From: Arcuatula senhousia
Taxonomy: Eukaryota; Mollusca; Bivalvia; Mytilida; Mytilidae
Length of the DNA: 64,000 nt
Assembly: GCA_963971305.1 (NCBI GenBank)
Contig: OZ020303.1
Span: 60,450,867 to 60,514,866, forward strand
Direction: 5' to 3'
Shown here: positions 26,001 through 35,570 of the stretch, one piece after another
Position numbering within the stretch: the first letter of the stretch is position 1
How the letters are laid out: each line of letters starts with the position of its first letter
Program-made: the position numbers and the translations under genes
The notes under the pieces: generated by a model
The model's input: only the letters and a program-made list of their open reading frames with translations
The model's database searches: none
What the model was told of the DNA's origin: nothing

Positions 26001-28542
26001 GATTGTAAAAAAGAAATAAATGATTTGATTTTGTATGGCAAAGGAAGGGTAGACGACCTCGACACGTATAAATTCATAGGATATATCAATGATGAATATG
26101 CCTAGAATTTGGATACCTAGATTAAATGAGTCTCTATGGCGTTCCTTTGAAAATAATAGCTTGAAGGCAAACAATATCTGCGCATCTCGCCTATTTCTCA
26201 GTTAGATGGTAGTGGAGTTAAAATGTGGATTTGAATATAAAAATATCCTAATGCCCCAACATAAAAACAGAACAAATCATCAACAAGAAAAAAACTTCAA
26301 GTATGAAAAAAAAACAAATAAGCATAACGTCTAGCAAAAATAAGCAAAGGGTCAAGCAAACAAAAAGTCAAGACAAAACAAAAAACAAAACAAAAAACAA
26401 CATACAAAAATAGATATTTATAATGATAGAAAAAAGATAGAATTAGATAAGGTTCTGACTTGTGTTTTAAAAGGTTTGATCCTAAATTAGCAGGTATTAA
26501 TGAAAAAAATATTTTTTTCTATTTTTCAGCACGTTGATTTCTTCATCAACAAGGGAGTATTGGGTCTAAGTAAGGCAGTTTCCCATCGTGTTTGGGAATA
26601 TAAAGGTGACAACGTGTACCAAAACCGTGTTGAAAAGTTTGATAATCTACATACTATACTCCAAGTCCCTATAATGCCACCGACCATTCTTCTGGAAGTA
26701 TGTAGTGTCATACAGATTTCTTATGAGTTACAGGTTTGTACCTCTGTAAGATACTATTAGCTGCAAAATAATATATTAAGTAATCTGAAACGTAGATCAC
26801 GTAAAAGAATCAAATCAGGTGCTTAGAAACCATGTATACTCGGCATATATAAAAGCTATGCATTTTAAAACTTTACAAGAAACAGATAAGCACAATTTTT
26901 AAAAAGTTTTAACCAACTCTTTTTTCTAACTGTTTTTGTGTTTCTATTGCCAGAAAGATTGAAGGGTTATAAGGAATATCAAAGATTCCTATCAAATAAG
27001 GAATAAATTCGCTAGAATTTTAGTACTTTTGTTATGTACTATTTTAGATATACATGTAATTGACGACAACATATTTTGAGAGCTTACAGAGACCAGCATG
27101 AATAGGTTCGCTCTATTTAAAGGAAACGTTGCATAATAAACTTTTTTTTCTTGAAAAATATTGACTCATTTGTTCTTACTTTCTACTTACAATAGGTTTG
27201 CCTAGTGATGGAAGACAAAGGACAAGTCTTAGAGATAGATTTCCCAATAACGGTGGCAACATCGCCTTATAGAGTTACTAATGCACCTTTTCCCATCCTT
27301 CAGTATGGTAAGGTCAGCGATAAAGTTGAAGGATAAATCCTTAAAATGAAAGAAACTTTGAGAAAATTAAGAATATATGAAGACCGACGTGATATGAATG
27401 CTAGTTCATATCATAAGTTAAAATACTAAAAGACGAACAGTAGAGCAAAACGTACTTAAAAACCTAAAGACGCCATATTTAAAAATTATAAATTAACATC
27501 ATAGATATATATTAACCCTTTTTCATGTTTAAAAAAACCCATCTTTGATATAAATGATAAAAGTATTGCATTATATGTAAGCAAAAGCTTTTATGGAAAT
27601 TCACAATTTTAACTGCTTCATGTCGAGTTTAAAGGTTATTTGATTTGACCGTTATCTTCCTCTTTAGATCATGCTGTTACCAACGTAGAGGGAGGAATGT
27701 ATATAAGTTCAGAGTTTCAACTGGGTCAGGTTTACACCGGAGAGGGCGAGGAACCAGATGACGAAGTCATTCTCTATCGTCCTGTGTATGTTTGTGTTCC
27801 ACATGAAAAAATAAACGTTACCAATATTGACAAAGAAACTGGTCACATGAGTCGAGCAGGCTCCAGAATTTCCATGACCCGGTTAAATGATCGTAAATTT
27901 CAACTTGATTCTAGGGCGTCTGTTAAATCTCATTCAAATGACCAAGGACAGGAGGACAGCGTGGCAGAATCGTCGCCTGCTCTAGAAAGGAGCAGGACGT
28001 TATTGAGTCCTGACAGTGCAAGTATAGACAGAAGTGACCTTGAACTTAACAGAAATCAAACAGACGATAATAATTCAACAAAACCAGAAGATGGCGTTCC
28101 AGTAGTAACGCTTGAAGTTTCAAGCGCAGAGGAAGTGATCGAAATTCCAAAACTACCAGAGTTGCAAGACATCAAGGAAGCAGACGACGTTTCTTTACAC
28201 GTGGAGGATATAGAAAATACTGAAGCTGACTCTAAACCATTTAAAACTTGTAATGGAAAATCTGTGACCGTTGATATATCTAATGATAAAATTGTAGTTG
28301 TTAAAGAAACGATTGTGGTCAAAGAAACTGAAACAACTATTGTCCAATCACCAGACACCACCAAACAAACTGTTATCCAATCAGAAGAGACTGTAGAAAT
28401 GGCAACCAATAGGGAAACAACAAATAATTGCAAACAAATGTATGCAACTGACGAGCCAGCAAATATTAACTGCGAGCACACACCGGAAGTGATCCTTGTT
28501 CAATCAGACTCCCAAAATACCGCAAATGATATAGTTTCATAA
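16911..28542 (+). CDS. alpha-arrestin, arrestin domain-containing protein (ARRDC-like), 7 coding exons
   Basis: Joined coding exons 16911-17022, 17948-18070, 18961-19190, 21000-21179, 26530-26733, 27196-27307 and 27668-28542 total 1836 nt, an uninterrupted 611-residue frame with GT/AG at every junction. Arrestin_N spans about residues 5-155: YYAGETLSG, GIRLVLRGKAHVEW, PRGNHRYNFQFKLPES, LPSSFE, GPHIDCMDDKYL. Arrestin_C spans about 175-320: a Cys cluster SCCLCCNRGPVSL, then LERSAYCCGENL and ending near NAPFPILQYG. The last ~240 residues form an acidic Ser/Thr/Glu/Val-rich tail with two VVKET units near 531-541. Alpha-arrestins are cytosolic adaptors that steer endocytosis and sorting of membrane proteins, often by recruiting Nedd4-family ligases through PPxY motifs. 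No PPxY is present here, only YRPVY near residue 357. Human ARRDC proteins are about 400 residues, so the extra length is tail. The start is fixed by an in-frame upstream TGA and a good context (aaaATGG). Subfamily is not assigned. Confidence 0.93.
17023..17947 (+). other. arrestin intron 1
   Basis: 925 bp GT/AG intron. A minus-strand 74-codon frame at 17273-17497 has no recognisable motif. The only structured content is the terminal CACT microsatellite. Confidence 0.7.
17869..17934 (+). repeat. (CACT)n microsatellite
   Basis: Two blocks of cactcactcact, 17869-17883 and 17902-17933, separated by a short AT segment and ending just before the exon 2 acceptor. Length variation here could affect the polypyrimidine region. 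Confidence 0.9.
17948..18070 (+). CDS. alpha-arrestin exon 2
   Basis: 41 codons between attttag and the donor AAAG|gtacag, phase 1 at both ends. It encodes GIRLVLRGKAHVEW and the charged loop down to VVWGK, typical of the centre of Arrestin_N. A CACT microsatellite ends only about 14 bases before the acceptor. Confidence 0.92.
18335..18530 (+). repeat. dispersed repeat family S1, copy 2
   Basis: The most complete copy: gtctgaaagggcaaagacc, gtaacacaaacgtgaacag, cacgaagaaacagacaacac, aaccgaatagcaatcaacaa, gcgaactcaagtcgtaacga, then gtgctccggaagagtaag and cagttcctg. It sits inside arrestin intron 2. The inverted copy at 31608-31800 and the direct copy at 60062-60235 keep the same block order. 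Confidence 0.8.
18545..18665 (+). repeat. segment duplicated on both sides of arrestin exon 3 (copy a)
   Basis: Shares gttttagtgag.ccaattaagaaa, tttgtcatttctttcagtta and acctgtaac/acatgtaac with 19230-19345, on the other side of exon 3. The S1 end block gctcaggtgctccgga precedes both copies (18478 and 19216). Confidence 0.75.
18961..19190 (+). CDS. alpha-arrestin exon 3
   Basis: Acceptor cttctttaag, donor TTG|gtaagt, 230 nt, ending in phase 0. Residues 79-155 finish Arrestin_N: PRGNHRYNFQFKLPES, LPSSFESKIGTIRYYI, FTIVGPHIDCMDDKYL. These are the most diagnostic family strings in the window. Confidence 0.94.
19207..19345 (+). repeat. segment duplicated on both sides of arrestin exon 3 (copy b)
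   Basis: Begins with the S1 terminal block ttagctcaggtgctccgga directly after the exon 3 donor, then continues with the ccaattaagaaa and tttgtcatttctttcagtta blocks shared with 18545-18665. It is either an independent insertion of the same longer repeat or a local duplication. Confidence 0.7.
19425..19490. repeat. cgtggtttt/accacg inverted repeat
   Basis: The string aaatttcgtggttttcggg is closely followed by its partial complement accacgaaatttga, giving a short hairpin. The same cgtggttttcgtgg / accacgaaaat theme recurs at 47140-47220. I recall this as a common bivalve repeat, from memory only. Confidence 0.55.
19500..20999 (+). other. arrestin intron 3, remaining part
   Basis: AT-rich intronic sequence. 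An 81-codon frame at 19540-19785 lacks any motif. The 118-codon frame from 20832 is read through the acceptor into exon 4 and is not a separate gene. Confidence 0.6.
21000..21179 (+). CDS. alpha-arrestin exon 4
   Basis: Acceptor tatttcag, donor CCAG|gtaagt, 60 codons, phase 0. It encodes the cysteine-rich linker SCCLCCNRGPVSL and the first strands of Arrestin_C (LERSAYCCGENLRLKTTI). Confidence 0.93.
22137..22381. mobile_element. 245-bp MITE with internal aaaaaggcagga units
   Basis: Left end gctcactttgatttttatgg then gtggggctatg, right end catagccctccctaaaaatc then aaatggtcgctccc; these are complements with a few mismatches over about 38 bp. The interior has four to five units of a(a)aaaggcagga at about 22187, 22216, 22243 and 22321. 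Sits in arrestin intron 4. Its two overlapping open frames are repeat translation. Confidence 0.75.
22480..25010 (+). repeat. diverged four-copy tandem array in arrestin intron 4
   Basis: The marker attaacctcc occurs at about 22627, 23611, 24139 and 24806. It is followed each time by a gacta(a)ta and (g)aagac.actaaaca region and by an (a)acgagtct(c)tgcctact(g)tataa.atat segment. A second marker (ccaagactttcttt.nccattgca, then aatctaagagc, then cagttgc) occurs three times, near 23430, 23935 and 24585. Units are about 530-670 bp. The first spacing is longer because a ~440 bp SINE-like repeat (22901-23337) sits between units 1 and 2. Confidence 0.8.
22901..23337 (+). mobile_element. SINE-like dispersed repeat
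   Basis: Begins gagtgggttggtgttttacg and ends with cgccttttacgacaggatag, gggcccgcacggga and an A-rich tail. The cgccttttacgaca / cccgcacggg tail block is one I associate with invertebrate SINE-type repeats (memory, not searched). A-rich strings gaaaaaagaa (before) and gaaaaaaaaagaa (after) could be a target duplication. It interrupts the tandem array around it, so it is younger than that array. Confidence 0.55.
25011..26529 (+). other. arrestin intron 4, 3' part
   Basis: AT-rich, with an A-rich caaaaaacaaaa tract at 26370-26405. No exon recognised between the array and exon 5. Confidence 0.6.
26530..26733 (+). CDS. alpha-arrestin exon 5
   Basis: Acceptor tatttttcag, donor ACAG|gtttgt, 68 codons, phase 0. 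It encodes the middle of Arrestin_C, including the PIMPPTILLEV strand and ISYELQ. The 86-codon plus-strand frame from 26500 and a 61-codon minus frame over it are artefacts around the exon. Confidence 0.92.
27196..27307 (+). CDS. alpha-arrestin exon 6
   Basis: Acceptor cttacaatag, donor TATG|gtaagg, 112 nt, leaving phase 1. It encodes VCLVMEDKGQVLEIDFPITV, then ATSPYRV and FPILQYG, the last strands of Arrestin_C. Confidence 0.92.
27668..28542 (+). CDS. alpha-arrestin terminal coding exon with long acidic tail
   Basis: Acceptor tcctctttag, then 875 nt to TAA at 28540-28542. Residues 321-611 start with the end of the arrestin fold and the EVILYRPVYV string, then become low-complexity acidic sequence rich in Ser, Thr, Glu, Asp and Val. 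Several SP/TP sites are visible but no PPxY. A 141-codon minus-strand frame inside it is a mirror of the Val/Thr/Glu-rich composition, not a gene. Confidence 0.93.
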
Positions 28543-30925
28543 AATTAATGTTTGAAATAATTTGATAATATCAAACTTTGTTTTCATTTGTCTGTCGGTC
28601 AAAACATGTTAACAAAAATTGTTTGTATCAATTTTGCACTTTTTGGTGTAAGTTAGATAACATAATTAGGCAAACAGGAAAATAAGTTATATATTTTTAT
28701 GTATTTTTCTGCTTTGTGGTAAACTTTACTTTCTTAAACCTCATATATTTATGATAAATACAAATATGTATAAATATATATATTATATTGTTTATCATTC
28801 CAAGCATATTCACAAGCCATTTGTATGTTATGTTTTCATTATCATGCAGATATTTGTATTTTTATTAACAATTATTGTATTTTCTATATTTTTTACTTAA
28901 ATGGTGTGCTATTGAGAAATATAAGCAAAACCCACTGCTTATTCATCTTTTCTAAAAGAATTCAGCCTATTCTATGATTTGGACTTTAATTAAAATCAGG
29001 TTAAGATTAACTTATTGCATTTTATTAGATTTTGAATAGAATTTGACTGGACTTTTAGAAAGGCTTGATCCTGTTTATTAAAATTTTCCTGTTTTGTCTA
29101 TTTCATGAGGCCAAGCATAACTGTTCGAGGTCCAGCTAATGCATTTTAGGAGAAAACGAGTAAAAATATTGGGAAACCCTTTTTGTTCTACAAAATACCA
29201 TGGCATTGTTACTTATAATATGTTCATGTATTATATCTTAACTAACCAATTACTTATGACATATAAATGTTTCTTTATCATAATTCTCTCATTCATCATT
29301 AGTCTGAAAATTATGTATATTTTTAAGAGATCGACGAATTGGGTCGATTTATTGGTCCAGTTTGCCGAAAGAAACACTCTATGTTGTAATAAATGCACAT
29401 TTTGTGATATTATTTTGTTTTATTGTCTTTTTCTCTCTTCATAATATAAATCAAATGTTTTACATCTAAAAGTGATGCAGCGCAGATTTCAACTGGTTTG
29501 TTCTCACGAGTGTTCTATTGCATGTTTTCTTAATAAGAATAAAGGAGAAAGTTAATTTTAAATCAAAGCATAAATTCAATTCCCCATCGGAAGCCTCAAC
29601 TGACAGAAAACTTCTGAACGTTTTAGTTCATGTTATAATCTATTAAAATAGCAGCTTTTTTAAAGCAATCATCGAACTTAATTTATTTAAGTGTGAGTTG
29701 CCTCACCCTCCCCCCCCAAAAAAAATCACTGTAAAATAGAAGAAAAGAGGCTCCTTTTAAAACTGCAATGAAGAGAAAAGTATTCAACCAGATCCAAATT
29801 TATCCTTCCTAATTTCTAGATACTTTTTTATGGTTTTAATTGAAATTATTAAGGACTTGTATCTTTCCACAATTAACGTAAAATTAAATTATTTGCAAGT
29901 TTGCCTTGAAGAATGAAAATAACAAGATGTCGATGATATATGCCTCAAAATAGCAGCAAAGTTCAAAGAAAACTATTCTAACTATTCTAAATGCGTCTTA
30001 TCTTATCTTGGGAGTTTTCGCAATTGAGGTTCGGAAAACTCGAATGGCAAAAATAGATATCAAAAGGAGAACAGTGTCATTGAGCTAAAATAATCGAATA
30101 TCATTCCTTTGTTGAGGGTTAACCAGAACTATATTTAGCAAATACAAAGTACAGCTGAAAATGGTACCGGGTCAAATTTTGATAATTATGTTATGCTTGC
30201 ATTTCTTTAGACTATTTAAGACAATATACGAATAAACGATTCGGTTTTAAGGTTAGAAGGCAAACATACATTTGTTTTTTAGTAACACGGTTAAGAGCCA
30301 TACATGGAACGTGAAATGTATAAAAGATAAGAATATATAACCAAATAAAACAACAATTTCAAACACCTCAACCCCACCCCCATCCCCACCCCCACCTCCC
30401 AAAAAACAAATTACACAAAAAAAAACACAATATGACACACACACACACACAAACAAACAAAGAACGGAACAAACCAGATGAAAACAGCAAACAAGATTAA
30501 AAAACTGTCCAAAAAACATAATGCCCCATCACGCAACATTTGGGACAGACGGACTCGAACACTATATGGTCCTTACTTTCGCAGATGGGACATAAAAATA
30601 TTAGTTCACACCTGATCGCTGGCGAGGATTTAGTTTAATCTTTTAATCAAAGAAAATCTCTATGAGCAAATCCAATCAATACGAATGAAAGGATTTTAAT
30701 GTAAAAATTACTAAATACTCCAAAATGGATCTTTTAGGGGCAAGGATATCATAGACTAAAAAACAAGCTGCGACAGTTTTCACCCTTTTCTCGAAATTAC
30801 ACCAAAACTTGAACTTTTTTAAATGTTTCTGTTTTTTTCCCTTTTTTTATCGTCCTGATTATCTTGGTAAGAATTTGAAATAGCGATTAAAATAATTACA
30901 CACCTTTTTGTCATCAAAAAAGAAC
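28543..30925. other. arrestin 3' UTR and intergenic sequence
   Basis: No coding exon seen. Low-complexity tracts include a C run followed by an A run near 29709-29726 and a C-rich plus CA-rich stretch at 30360-30450, which creates a false 88-codon minus-strand frame. Confidence 0.5.
29538..29543 (+). terminator. possible polyadenylation signal of the arrestin gene
   Basis: The first canonical AATAAA on the plus strand that I see after the stop codon, about 1 kb downstream. Earlier AT-rich variants (for example gataaa near 28753) could serve instead. In AT-rich DNA this hexamer is common by chance. Confidence 0.25.
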
Positions 30926-30932
30926 AAATTTA

Positions 30933-31590
30933 TATGCTCAACTTTCTTATCGACAACATATTTGTTCAGTTTGGTGGACGTGTTTTTCAGCGAACAGTTG
31001 GAATTCCAATAGGCACTTATTGTGTACCTTTGCCTGCTGATTTTTTTTCTTCATTCGTATGAAGCAGACTTCTGACAATCACTTCTAGACAAAAAGATCG
31101 TACACTTGCTCTCTCTTTTACCTTACTTTCCGTTATATTAATGATGTCCTTTCACTGAACAATTCTTGATTTGATGACTTTCTCCATCTCATACCGGCAT
31201 ATCACCAACAGCTTGAGATAAAGTCTGCTTCATAATTAGATCTACATCTCGATATAGACACTCAAGGCACACTTTCAACGAAGCTCTATGACAAACGTGA
31301 TGAATTCAACTTTCCATTTTTGCGTAGGAACATTCAGTCGCGCTGGAGTTTACGTATCACAACTGATTCGTTATTCCACCGAGCTTGTGGATATTACATG
31401 GATTTACCAGAGCCACACCTTTGACAAAAAAATTGTTAACACAGGCTTGTTTTCACTGAAGAAATCAAATGGAGGACACCATGCACTCATAGACAAATAT
31501 TGGGTTTCTATCTCTCAGATGAAGGCAGATATTGTTTTGTCAGAGGCTTTGTTTTGTCCTCCTCTACTGGATTTGAAACGCTGAATTGAC
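30933..31590 (+). pseudogene. decayed reverse transcriptase fragment, retroelement (Penelope-like suspected)
   Basis: Frame 1 reads FLIDNIFVQFGGRVF and GIPIGTYC with a stop soon after. A later frame gives FRYINDVLSLNNS, an RT active-site motif with the first Asp changed to Asn. TKLYDKRDEFNF and then GVYVSQLIRYS with ISQMKADI follow after frame changes and stops. The order matches an RT palm region and what follows. At least three frame changes or stops make it non-functional. Penelope-like assignment rests on memory of similar mollusc RT proteins (YIDD box, GIPMGTNC box). No endonuclease domain is visible. Confidence 0.75.
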
Positions 31591-31607
31591 CGTTAGGCGA
31601 CGGGTGT

Positions 31608-31800
31608 TCTATAGTAAACAGGAACTGCTTAATTTGCCGGGCACCTGAGTTCACTCTCGTTACGACTTTAATAAGATGGCGTTGTTGATTGCCATACAGA
31701 TGTTTTGTGTTTATGTGTCTGTTTCTCAGTGCTGTCCTCGTTCGTATATACTGGTTTTGTCTTTGCCCTTTCAAACTTTTGACATTAGGATGTCCCATTG
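31608..31800 (-). repeat. dispersed repeat family S1, copy 3 (inverted)
   Basis: Read on the minus strand it gives the S1 blocks: gaaagggcaaagacaaaacc, caacgccatctt, gtcgtaacgagagtgaact, caggtgcccgg and cagttcctg. It directly follows the RT fragment. Confidence 0.8.
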
Positions 31801-31848
31801 ACACCTCTTGGTTTCTAGCTAACCATCACGATTGGTAACAAGAGGCTC

Positions 31849-32985
31849 CCAGGAGCCTAAATCGCTCACCTGGTCTTGATGTCAACCCTATATTTTGTAG
31901 AGCTAAATGAGCTGAACAATTAAGCAAGCAACAGTTTTTCTTTATCTACTATAGTTTTCATTCTATAGGCCAAAAAGACGAAAACCCGTTATTTTAGGGG
32001 CCGTAAGCCCTTATAGAGTCATCTGACAACTTCGACCCTATGGAGACTTTTGTAGAGCATTTAAGCAAGCAACAGCTTTTCTCTATCTGCTATACATGTA
32101 GTTTTCATTCTATAGGCCAAAAACATGAAAAAGGTTATTTTAGGGGCCGTAACTCCTATTAAGGGTCATCTGACAACTTCGATCCTATTGAGACTTTTGT
32201 AGAGCTACATTAACTGAACATTTAAGCAAGCAACAGCTTTTCTCTATCTGCTATAGTTTTCATTCTATAGGCCAAAAACATGAAAAAGGTTATTTTAGGG
32301 GCCGTAACCCCTATTAAGGGTCATCTGACAACTTCGATCCTATTGAGACTTTTGTAGAGCTTAATGAACTGAACATTTAAGCAAGCAACAGCCTTTCTCT
32401 ATCTTCTATAGTTTTCTTTCTGTAGGCCAAAAACATTAAAAAAAAAACCATCATTTTAGGGGCCGTAACCCCTATAAGAGGTCATCTGACAACTTCGACC
32501 CTATGGAGATTTTTGTACAGCTAAATCAGCTGAACATTTAAGCAAGCAACAGCTTCTCTCTATCTGCAATAGTTTTCATACTATAGGGCAAAAACATGAA
32601 AAAAACGCTATTTTTCACCTTTAAGGGACTGTAACCCCTATTAGGGGTCATCTGACAACTTGGACCAAATGGAGCCTTTTGTAGAACTTTTGATGCTGAA
32701 GCAGTAGGGTGGCATCAGATTTCATCTATCTCTTATACTTTTTGATTTACAAGCCAAAAACAGTAGTCTGACCCCCCTGGTCTATTTTTAGCAACGGCGA
32801 CCATGTTTTTCGACGAATCGAAAATCCCCACGCAAGTTTTGTGCAGGATACCCTAAAGTACCACCAGACCAAACTTGGTTTGAATCTGTTCAGTAGTTTC
32901 AGAGGAGAAAAAGTTTGAAAAAGTTTACAGACGACGACGACGGACGCCAAGTGATGGCAATAGCTCGGTCCAGGTGAGCTAAAAA
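31849..32985 (-). mobile_element. non-coding element A with internal ~155-bp tandem array
   Basis: On the minus strand it starts tttttagctcacctgg and ends with caggtgagcgattta and a ggctcctgggagcc hairpin, the same ends as the element at 56973-58428. The interior has five direct copies of a unit marked by taagcaagcaacag (31921, 32062, 32222, 32376, 32538; spacing 140-161) plus ggggccgtaacccctat and gtcatctgacaacttcga blocks. No protein is encoded. Confidence 0.8.
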
Positions 32986-33010
32986 GTAAACATTACAACA
33001 AAGTTATTCA

Positions 33011-34086
33011 ATTTTGCTACGCCTGATGAACGTTTCGTCTATTCAAGACTCATCAGCGGCTAGCTAAAAGGTTGAAAACGCCAACCACAATATGAATATG
33101 AAGAGCATATGTTGAGAATGACATGGAACATGCTAAATTGGAACTTGAATTATGAGTAAGACAAACCGGAACTTTGGAAAGAAAGAAAAAGAGTTTCTTT
33201 TACATGTACTTTGAAATTTACATGGACAACTCAAGCACGGAGTACTATTTGCGGCAAAATAAAAACTAGTTAATCTAAGGAACTCGTTTGCGACATTTTG
33301 ATCAACAATTAATACAAAAACAAGATTTGAAGGTATAAAAAAATGTAAAAAAAAAACAAACAAAAAACAAAAAAACATCCCCCCCCCAAAAAAAAACAAA
33401 CACAAACAAAAAACCGAAATCAGGCAATACAAAACACCAAAAAAAAGGCGCATTATCATTATATTGTTTTTGACAACAGAAACAGCAAGCTCTTCAGAGA
33501 CCAAATTGTTTGCGGTTTATCGCATTAACAGATTCTCATTGGCTACACCAAGATTTAGAATGTGAAAGGAAGTGGCAAAAGGCTTCAATCTATTATAACA
33601 TGTTAATGGGCTCTAGAAACAGGAGACGCCGCTCAATACATGAGTTAACATTACAAAAATATTAACTAGGAAAAGAAACAAAACTACTAAGTACATGTAT
33701 ATGATTTATCAGATTTAATATTAAACTGTTCAAAGCCAGTAACCGCAGCATCATCTGTAAGACTTCTCATGAAAAATACAGACACAGTCATAGTGAGCAA
33801 TGACAAACTAATAATATGTATGAAACTTCTTATCTATTGGCTTTTTCAATATTTTTTTTGTTTTTTGTTTTTTTTTTTTGTTTGTTTTTTTTTCTTTTGA
33901 TTTGCTGTCTAATTATGTTTTATGTTACGCTATTGTATGATATGATGTATTGTTTTGTATTCAATATTTTCAATGTATGTTGATTTGACCCTTACGGGTC
34001 TAATTTCATCAATAAAGTTAATATTTTTGGTAGAGCGCTTCTGATGAGTCTTAAATAGACGAAACGCGCGTCAGGAGTAGCAAAAT
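33011..34086. mobile_element. 1.08 kb TIR element
   Basis: Ends are attttgctacgcctgatgaa then cgtttcgtctattcaagact (33011-33050) and agtcttaaatagacgaaacg then tcaggagtagcaaaat (up to 34086). They are inverted copies over about 50 bp with few mismatches. The interior is A/T-rich with poly-A (33320-33450) and poly-T (33855-33895) tracts and no transposase. The 123-codon minus frame reflects the poly-A tract. I recall the gatgagtcttannnagacgaaacg end from mussel repeats (memory). Confidence 0.82.
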
Positions 34087-34140
34087 TTTGTCTGGCACTT
34101 TGTTGTTATTTTGATTTTTAACTGCTTACTTATTTCTTTA

Positions 34141-34205
34141 ATGAGAGTGAACATGCATGGGTGCTCCGGAAGAGTTATCAATTCCAGCTTACTATAGCAC
34201 ACTCC
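34141..34205 (+). repeat. dispersed repeat family S1, 3' fragment
   Basis: gagagtgaacatgcatgggt followed by gctccggaagagtta matches the tail of the S1 copy at 18470-18505. The rest of the family is absent here. Confidence 0.6.
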
Positions 34206-34424
34206 TCGCGATGCCGGCAACAGGTAAAAAACCCTATGCACACTTGAAAAACAACATCAGCAGGACCAGAAGGTATCAAGGAGCTGGGATCTACCGACAA
34301 GAGCTAATAATTTATAATGTGCTAACTTGAAAGCCATTTTTCTTCAATACCCATCCGAAATTGGAACCAGCCATTACTTTCATCACATGATGTCGGTGGC
34401 AGTAGAAGGATTAAGGTGTACTGG

Positions 34425-34567
34425 CCCTGGTTTCATGAAACATCTCAAATCGAGTATTTTCTCAAATCTCTTCTCAACTCAAAATCTAACCAATCAAAAA
34501 TGTAGAAATTTGAGTTGAGGAGAGATTTGAGGAAATTCTCAATTCGAGATGTTTTATGAAACCGGGG
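34425..34567. mobile_element. 143-bp foldback MITE
   Basis: Left arm ccctggtttcatgaaacatc, right arm gatgttttatgaaaccgggg. The arms pair over about 60 bp with around 85 percent identity, including ctcaaatctcttctcaactc and its partner. It abuts the truncated end of the RT fragment at 34604. No clear target duplication. Confidence 0.85.
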
Positions 34568-34603
34568 TCTGATATATATGTTTTATTAAAATTTTGAATT
34601 TTT

Positions 34604-34908
34604 GAAAATTAATAATTTTAAAATTAAAATCGTCTCTTTTATCGTATATTTTTGTACTGAGATGACCACCTGGGTCAAAGTCGAGATGTGGTTTCAAGAA
34701 TGATGTAAAGCAAGTGGATTCTGTGGTTTCTTTTAATTTCTAGTTCTGGAGGATATATTGAAGGAATCCATCTGCAAAACGGTGAGTTGTTGACAGAGAG
34801 GACGTCATCAATATATCTGAAAGTGATATTAAATGACCTTGCCTCTTTCATCTTCTTGTTCTTTACGAGTTCCTTAAGAAATTCAGACTCGTAAGAGTAT
34901 AAAAACAG
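34604..34908 (-). pseudogene. reverse transcriptase fragment, same retroelement family
   Basis: The minus strand reads without a stop LFLYSYESEFLKEL, then ARSFNITFRYIDDVLSVNNS with the RT catalytic YIDD intact, then YPPELEIKETTES, and ends near TKIYDKRDDFNF. It overlaps in content with the decayed copy at 30933-31590, in which the box reads YIND. Truncated at both ends: the segment upstream of the palm motif is missing and the 3' side stops about 36 bp before a foldback MITE. Confidence 0.78.
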
Positions 34909-35102
34909 ACCAAATGAATTAACCTGGGCGATGTTTCATTATATGGATTTCCATGACCACAGTTCAAGTCACCGGTGATTTTATAAGTTAAAATAAATAA
35001 TTGTTTATTTCAAGTGTTCAATTACAAAAACATTATATATAAAGAAATTTACATATTGTTAATAATATTCTTAAATACAAGAATATTCAAATTCATATAA
35101 TC

Positions 35103-35245
35103 AGGTAACAATAACGCCTAGTAACAATAAAAAATTACTTATTGCTACTTAAAACAGGTCCGGGTCCGTTACACGGTTTTCCGTTAGTCCGTCCTTCCGG
35201 TGTCAGGTAACAATATTTTTTTTCTTATTGTTACTTTTCCAGGTA
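35103..35245. repeat. imperfect inverted repeat around gtaacaataa
   Basis: Tracts tagtaacaataaaaaatta (left) and ttcttattgttacttttcc (right) are partial complements, and the motif caggtaacaat occurs twice. Possibly a worn foldback repeat; the boundaries are unclear. Confidence 0.35.
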
Positions 35246-35287
35246 ACTTTATCCATGCAGTGCCTAAAACATACATAAACGATAATG

Positions 35288-35570
35288 AGATGTGGGATAA
35301 GTTTACCCGGCACATCCTAATTATTTAAAACCCATAGTGGAAACAGCCAGCATTCTATGTGACTAGCGGTCTATATATAGCTGCTCACTGTATTGCCCTA
35401 CATTTAGAATACAGAACCTCAGTCATAAACATGACAAAGAAAGACCCATTTTCTGAACATAAAGCAACTAACGTTCAAAATAAGCTTAATTAATTCGATA
35501 AATATTTCTGCGGTAGGACATTCATATATAAAATGTGGCGGGGTCATAACTAAGTTTTTGGGGTTCTTTT
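35288..35570 (+). repeat. dispersed repeat family S2, copy 3
   Basis: Starts gagatgtgggataagtttac, has the middle blocks agtggaaacagccagcattc and tatgtgactag, and ends with aaaatgtggcggggtcataa, equivalent to gtaatgtgtggtggggtta in the copy at 53136. This copy shows that the family is at least about 280 bp. Confidence 0.75.

Noticed and set aside
28056..28481. 141-codon minus-strand frame
   Set aside because: Exact antisense of the arrestin acidic tail; Val/Thr/Ser-rich mirror of GAA/ACA/GTT codons.
30253..30519. Cys/Phe/Val-rich minus frame with poly-Gly
   Set aside because: Generated by CA and CCCCA low-complexity sequence.
33133..33504. 123-codon minus frame resembling a hydrophobic membrane protein
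   Set aside because: The Phe/Leu/Cys content comes from the poly-A tract inside the 1.08 kb TIR element.
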